DNA from: Siphonodentalium dalli
Lineage: Eukaryota > Mollusca > Scaphopoda > Gadilida > Siphonodentaliidae
Direction of reading: 5' to 3'
DNA length: 64,000 bases
Assembly (NCBI GenBank): GCA_032622095.1
Contig: CP136068.1
Span: 164,381,465-164,445,464 of the forward strand
Shown here piece by piece: positions 58,591 through 64,000 of the stretch. Position 1 is the stretch's first letter; each line of letters opens with the position of its first letter. The notes below the pieces were generated by a model that did not search any database, was not told where the DNA came from, and saw nothing but the letters and a program-made list of their open reading frames with translations. The position numbers were made by a program, and so were the translations under genes.

Positions 58591-59816
58591 TTAAAGGGGG
58601 ACTGTACACTAAATCCGACCATATGTGGGACCATCTCCTTTTATACTCAACAGAGTGTATGCAACAAATGTATAATTTAAATTAAAAGAACATGTGAATA
58701 TTTCAAATAAATGGAACTCACGTATATGTCTTTGCCGATACCAAGGTCGTGTATACAAAGCAGAACGTTTGAGACGTTTTTATCGTGAGTAGTCATCATA
58801 TATTATAAGTAACAGTTATAATATGTTCGACCGATATATGTTTGGTGTTCTACATGTATGCAGGCAAGAGAATTCAAAGCTTTCAGAGTTGTTTTCTCCA
58901 CACAGTGGTTTTTATCTCTGTTTTAATGCCTGAATGCCTTCTGTAAACGGCTGTCAGTTCAATCAAGTGGTTTGAAATTCGTGGTTTGAGAAGATATTCA
59001 CCAACTGCATGAGTATACTGCATTAGCATATACGACAGTATGAAGTTAATAGCCATACTATTGGCACGAACATGAAAAGGTTTCTGCCTCCAAATGTTTC
59101 TGACGGCCGTTGCTGTAATGTCTGTTTTCACCTTGTCACCAATAAAGCCAGCGGCTATCTGCTACAAATGTGTTGTATTTGTACTTAGTCTAGAGCAGAA
59201 TGAATTTGAGCCATGGATTAGTGATACACTCGTGTCCTCCATGAACGAATAAAACAACATGTAATTATAATGAAAATTAATTTATGACTCCAGTCGTTTA
59301 TTAATTTTCATTATAATTACCATGTTGTTTGCATCATGCACATGGTAATTATAATGAAAATTAATTTATGAGTCCAGCCGTTTATTAATTTTCATTATAA
59401 TTACCATGTTGTTTGCATCATTCACATGGCAATTATAATGAAAATTAATTTATGACTCCAGCCGCTTATTAATTTTCATTATAATTACCATGTTGTTTGC
59501 ATCATTCACATGGTAATTATAATGAAAATTAATTTATGAGTCCAGCCGTTTGTTAATTTTCATTATAATTACCATGTTGTTTGCATCATTTACATCATGG
59601 TAATTATAATGAAAATTAATTTATGAGTCCAGTCGTTTATTAGTTTTCATTATAATTACCATGTTGTTTGCATCATTCGTAGAGCACATGAGTGTATTTT
59701 GCACTAATCCATTGCTCAAATTCATTCATTGGTTGCATATATTCTATTGAGTATAAAAGGAGATGGTCCTATAAATAGCCGGATTTAGTGTGCAGTACCC
59801 CTTTAAAGAGATAATC
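58591..59816. mobile_element. TTAA-flanked element with palindromic tandem core
   Basis: TTAA at 58591-58594 and 59813-59816, ends AGGGGGACTGTACACTAAAT and its counterpart. Five ~84-bp units between about 59270 and 59660, each itself palindromic (TAATTATAATGAAAATTAAT with its complement), give a row of hairpins. A ~500-bp unrelated block (58680-59205) with a minus frame of about 82 codons is carried inside. It is the long form of the MITE at 8149. Confidence 0.7.
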
Positions 59817-60090
59817 CATCTTTAAAACAAAATCATATGTATACATCTGATTCATACAGTTGCAAGCATTTCAAACTAATTTGGCCTTTTGAAACATATT
59901 CAGTTTCAGCAATGAGGCAGATCAATATACAATGAGATGATACATAACGTGTGCATGACCAACGGCCAACGGTGGTCAGTTAAGTTGTATCGTGACGATG
60001 CGGCCCAGAAAGTTGAGTAATACAGAGATTGATTAGGCTTTTCACACGACAAACACATCACGAAATATTCCGTTACCTAATGCAGAGAAC

Positions 60091-60172
60091 TATAAATAAT
60101 GACCTGGCATTCATATCGTTACAATTCGTTTCTACCAAGTCGCTGATATTAAAATTGTTGTCTCTCGTTTAG
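60091..60172 (+). promoter_or_regulatory. Candidate TATA promoter with first-exon donor
   Basis: TATAAATA at 60091 is followed about 30 bp on by CATTCATATCG and, at 60173, by a consensus donor (TTTAG then GTAAGT). A diverged copy of the presumed leader (TTTCGTCCAAGTTGCTGATA) is near 63328. No downstream exon is visible because the satellite starts 250 bp later. Confidence 0.25.
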
Positions 60173-60423
60173 GTAAGTACACAACTTGCATATATATGTA
60201 TTTCGTCACTTTTAATAGCATAATATTCACTTAGATTGAATCAACATGTTTATTATATGTGATTGATATTTGCGCTCACACAATTTGAGCGTGTTTTTCT
60301 TATATATATGCAAGTGATAATTTTTCCTTATGAATTTCATTTCGATTGCATGAAACTTTCGAAACGTGCGTTTTCCTATTCATTCATTTCTTCATATCTT
60401 GGTTCGAGGAAAATCTTCTGTTT

Positions 60424-62153
60424 GAAATATAACTATTGTAGATGATAGAATAACAATGAAATATAACTAATGTAGATGATAGAATAATAATGAAATATAA
60501 CTAATGTAGATGATAGAATAACAATGAAATATAACTAATGTAGATGATAGAATAACAATGAAATATAACTAATGTAGATGATAGAATAACAATGAAATAT
60601 AACTAATGTAGATGATAGAATAACAATGAAATATAACTAATGTAGATGATAGAATAACAATGAAATATAACTAATGTAGATGATAGAATAACAATGAAAT
60701 ATAACTAATGTAGATGATAGAATAACAATGAAATATAACTAATGTAGATGATAGAATAACAATGAAATATAACTAATGTAGATGATAGAATAACAATGAA
60801 ATATAACTAATGTAGATGATAGAATAACAATGAAATATAACTAATGTAGATGATAGAATAACAATGAAATATAACTAATGTAGATGATAGAATAACAATG
60901 AAATATAACTAATGTAGATGATAGAATAACAATGAAATATAACTAATGTAGATGATAGAATAACAATGAAATATAACTAATGTAGATGATAGAATAACAA
61001 TGAAATATAACTAATGTAGATGATAGAATAACAATGAAATATAACTAATGTAGATGATAGAATAACAATGAAATATAACTAATGTAGATGATAGAATAAC
61101 AATGAAATATAACTAATGTAGATGATAGAATAACAATGAAATATAACTAATGTAGATGATAGAATAACAATGAAATATAACTAATGTAGATGATAGAATA
61201 ACAATGAAATATAACTAATGTAGATGATAGAATAACAATGAAATATAACTAATGTAGATGATAGAATAACAATGAAATATAACTAATGTAGATGATAGAA
61301 TAACAATGAAATATAACTAATGTAGATGATAGAATAACAATGAAATATAACTAATGTAGATGATAGAATAACAATGAAATATAACTAATGTAGATGATAG
61401 AATAACAATGAAATATAACTAATGTAGATGATAGAATAACAATGAAATATAACTAATGTAGATGATAGAATAACAATGAAATATAACTAATGTAGATGAT
61501 AGAATAACAATGAAATATAACTAATGTAGATGATAGAATAACAATGAAATATAACTAATGTAGATGATAGAATAACAATGAAATATAACTAATGTAGATG
61601 ATAGAATAACAATGAAATATAACTAATGTAGATGATAGAATAACAATGAAATATAACTAATGTAGATGATAGAATAACAATGAAATATAACTAATGTAGA
61701 TGATAGAATAACAATGAAATATAACTAATGTAGATGATAGAATAACAATGAAATATAACTAATGTAGATGATAGAATAACAATGAAATATAACTAATGTA
61801 GATGATAGAATAACAATGAAATATAACTAATGTAGATGATAGAATAACAATGAAATATAACTAATGTAGATGATAGAATAACAATGAAATATAACTAATG
61901 TAGATGATAGAATAACAATGAAATATAACTAATGTAGATGATAGAATAACAATGAAATATAACTAATGTAGATGATAGAATAACAATGAAATATAACTAA
62001 TGTAGATGATAGAATAACAATGAAATATAACTAATGTAGATGATAGAATAACAATGAAATATAACTAATGTAGATGATAGAATAACAATGAAATATAACT
62101 AATGTAGATGATAGAATAACAATGAAATATAACTAATGTAGATGATAGAATAA
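60424..62153. repeat. Satellite, 34-bp unit, about 51 near-identical copies
   Basis: The unit is GAAATATAACTAATGTAGAT plus GATAGAATAACAAT. Apart from the first copy (TATTG for TAATG) and a third-copy change (AATAATAAT), copies look identical to the end, where the array stops inside a unit. Confidence 0.95.
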
Positions 62154-63813
62154 CACGCTCTTCTCGAATCAGCTTACTGTGATAACTGTATTAATCGTTG
62201 AAATCAATTTCAACATTCTCGTTTCGGAAGTCTGAAATGATTTTATTCAGACGATTTAAGTCATTCAGACGATAATTATAACACGTTTTATTCGCCTCCT
62301 TCTGCGTGAATTTGTGCCATCTTGAAACTTCCTTGTTTCCCTGTGTTTCCCGTAATTAAAATGTGATATTACGATTACAATAAATGCTATCATTTCATAG
62401 CTATGTCGCCGTGTAAAATATGAACTTATGATAAAACAAACAGAACACGCCGTTCGTACTATTATTTAGATTATTGCGAACATGCAATACTCTTCATTTG
62501 TAAATTTTGATTGAATCAGGCTAACACGAAACGCTATATCTTGCTAGGTATATACACCAATAATGAAATAATGCTAGAATGAAACGCACTGTATATATTC
62601 TTCGTCACGACGCGAAACGCGTGATTCATTATTGAAATGTGGAATAAGCTAAAACGAAACGCTCCTTACCCTTCGTCAAGAAATGACAAATGGAAACTAT
62701 ACAGTCAGTTAATGTGAACTTGTATATATTATTTCATTTTTTACGTATGGAAACTCCACTTATATAGGCAGATATATTTGAATATATATTTTTCCGTGAT
62801 CTTTCAATGTGAGACTATTTAATGAGATATTATGCACGACGACGTTTGAATATTTAAAGATCAATTCTAGTTTGGTAGATACAATTCTAGTTTTGCAAAA
62901 GTTAGGTAAACCGTAAATACCGAAAACACATTTTTTTATTGATTGTATATTTGTACAATAGCAAATGATTATATAACCGACAACAATGCTATATGAACAA
63001 TTATATATTGTGGGTATTGTTGGTATTGAGAAATAAGCAAAATTGTTACAATAGCACGAACAATATGACTATATAACTGCGGTATATGGTTCTTTATACA
63101 TACATTTTAACCGCGGTGAATGTGCGGTTTTTATATCGGTTGAACTTCGCTTAAATGTCCGCTAACTATGCGGTGTATTTTCCGATAATCACGCCGGTAA
63201 GATTTATATTGATTGATATAAAGTCATGACATCCCGACCCTACAATTAATTATTTAATCTGTTGAATCGATAATAGTATGTTACTCAATGTACATTGATC
63301 TGTAGTAGAATATTAATGATAAGACAATTTGTTTCGTCCAAGTTGCTGATATTGTTGTCTCTTTCGTGACCTGGTCGTCATATCCCGATCGCCTGTGGGC
63401 ATTCCCGAAACCTAGCGAAAATCTCAGTTGCGATACGGGGTGCGATAGAATGTCCAATGCCCACTAGATTTCTATATTTGTAATATTGGCGCGATTTTCA
63501 TGATTAACGTTCGATTTCCCTTTCAATTGTAACTAATACGCAAGTAGCTATTTAGCAAATAAACTACCCGGTTTCGTTGGATATTCGGGGATTATACCCT
63601 GACAACAGTTTATAAACAAGTTTGTATACTTTATCTTTTTTTTTTTAAATGGCCAAAGAAAACATCATTTGTTCAAAAATTATGTTTTGCCAAAAAGTTT
63701 CAAGTCTATAGACATCAATCACCTGTGATTATCATCAGATCTCCACGAAACCCTTAATTCGTTAGCATATTATCAGCAGTTACTCACCTGCATGCTTACT
63801 TATCAAGAGAAAG
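62154..63813. other. Intergenic, AT-rich
   Basis: GAAACGC recurs four times between 62527 and 62665, two with a nearby CTTCGTCA. A leader-like copy (see 60091) is near 63328. No gene was recognised. Confidence 0.45.
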
Positions 63814-63868
63814 TATAAGAAAGGATGTCGTTCTAGTGATTAGCCACAAGGACGACACCCTTTCTTAT
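63814..63868. repeat. Short hairpin
   Basis: ATAAGAAAGGATGTCGTTCT and AGGACGACACCCTTTCTTAT pair with two or three mismatches around a ~15-bp loop. A G run (10) lies near the window end. Confidence 0.7.
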
Positions 63869-64000
63869 TCAAATGATAATATACAATGTATAACTGCTTT
63901 GTGGATTCAAAATAAGTCGATATAGGCGAATCAGTGCTCATTTATGTTGATGCACGTTACCCAGTCTTTACCAGGAAATGGGGGGGGGGGCGATTACAAT

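Noticed and set aside
60424-62153. 34-bp repeats resembling CRISPR repeats
   Set aside because: Units abut with no spacer; a plain satellite.

Overview
This is a stretch of an animal nuclear genome, most likely a marine lophotrochozoan and probably a bivalve mollusc. It is AT-rich, with short GT-AG exons separated by long repeat-filled introns and no bacterial-style operons. Several long elements have a core of ~160-bp tandem repeats between conserved ends, an architecture known from the pearl-type/Helitron-related elements of bivalves. The clade call is inference; no species can be named.

Positions 1 to about 25,430 hold the 3' part of one plus-strand gene. Eight exons (1404-1466, 4148-4364, 8432-8513, 10982-11053, 13042-13187, 17850-18195, 24324-24381, 25407-25428) join with consistent splice phase into 334 codons and a stop. 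The first two encode a Cys/His segment that I read as the end of a MAEL domain, so the gene is probably maelstrom, a piRNA-pathway factor. The rest encodes an acidic stretch, a DEDFPTLG motif and a long Gly/Arg/Pro/Gln tail with several RG sites. Upstream exons (HMG box, start of the MAEL domain) lie outside the window.

The introns are packed with mobile DNA: a tRNA-type SINE, TTAA-flanked piggyBac-like MITEs, TA-flanked mariner-like hairpins, a hAT-like element, many minisatellites and, in intron 6, a 5.0-kb element with the inverted terminal repeats and internal complementary region of a DIRS retroelement. At least three exon edges of this gene have been copied into tandem arrays in the adjoining intron, some copies keeping usable splice sites.

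From 25.4 to 64 kb I see no well-supported host gene. The region holds four classes of sequence. (1) Pearl-like arrays lie at 25.6-26.2, 34.9-38.3 and 41.9-44.6 kb. (2) Satellites lie at 26.6-28.2 kb (60/100-bp units) and 60.4-62.15 kb (a near-perfect 34-bp unit, about 51 copies). (3) A decayed BEL/Pao gag fragment is split by a TTAA MITE. (4) A nest at 45.7-56.7 kb contains a canonical non-autonomous Helitron (45814-49491) inside one hAT copy, an opposite-strand relative of that hAT with an exact 8-bp target duplication (55603-56707), and a Mutator-like element with an exact 9-bp duplication (51326-51650). A few unidentified open segments (52.0-52.9, 53.4-53.65 and 58.9-59.1 kb) and one TATA-plus-donor site (60.09-60.17 kb) are low-confidence candidates.
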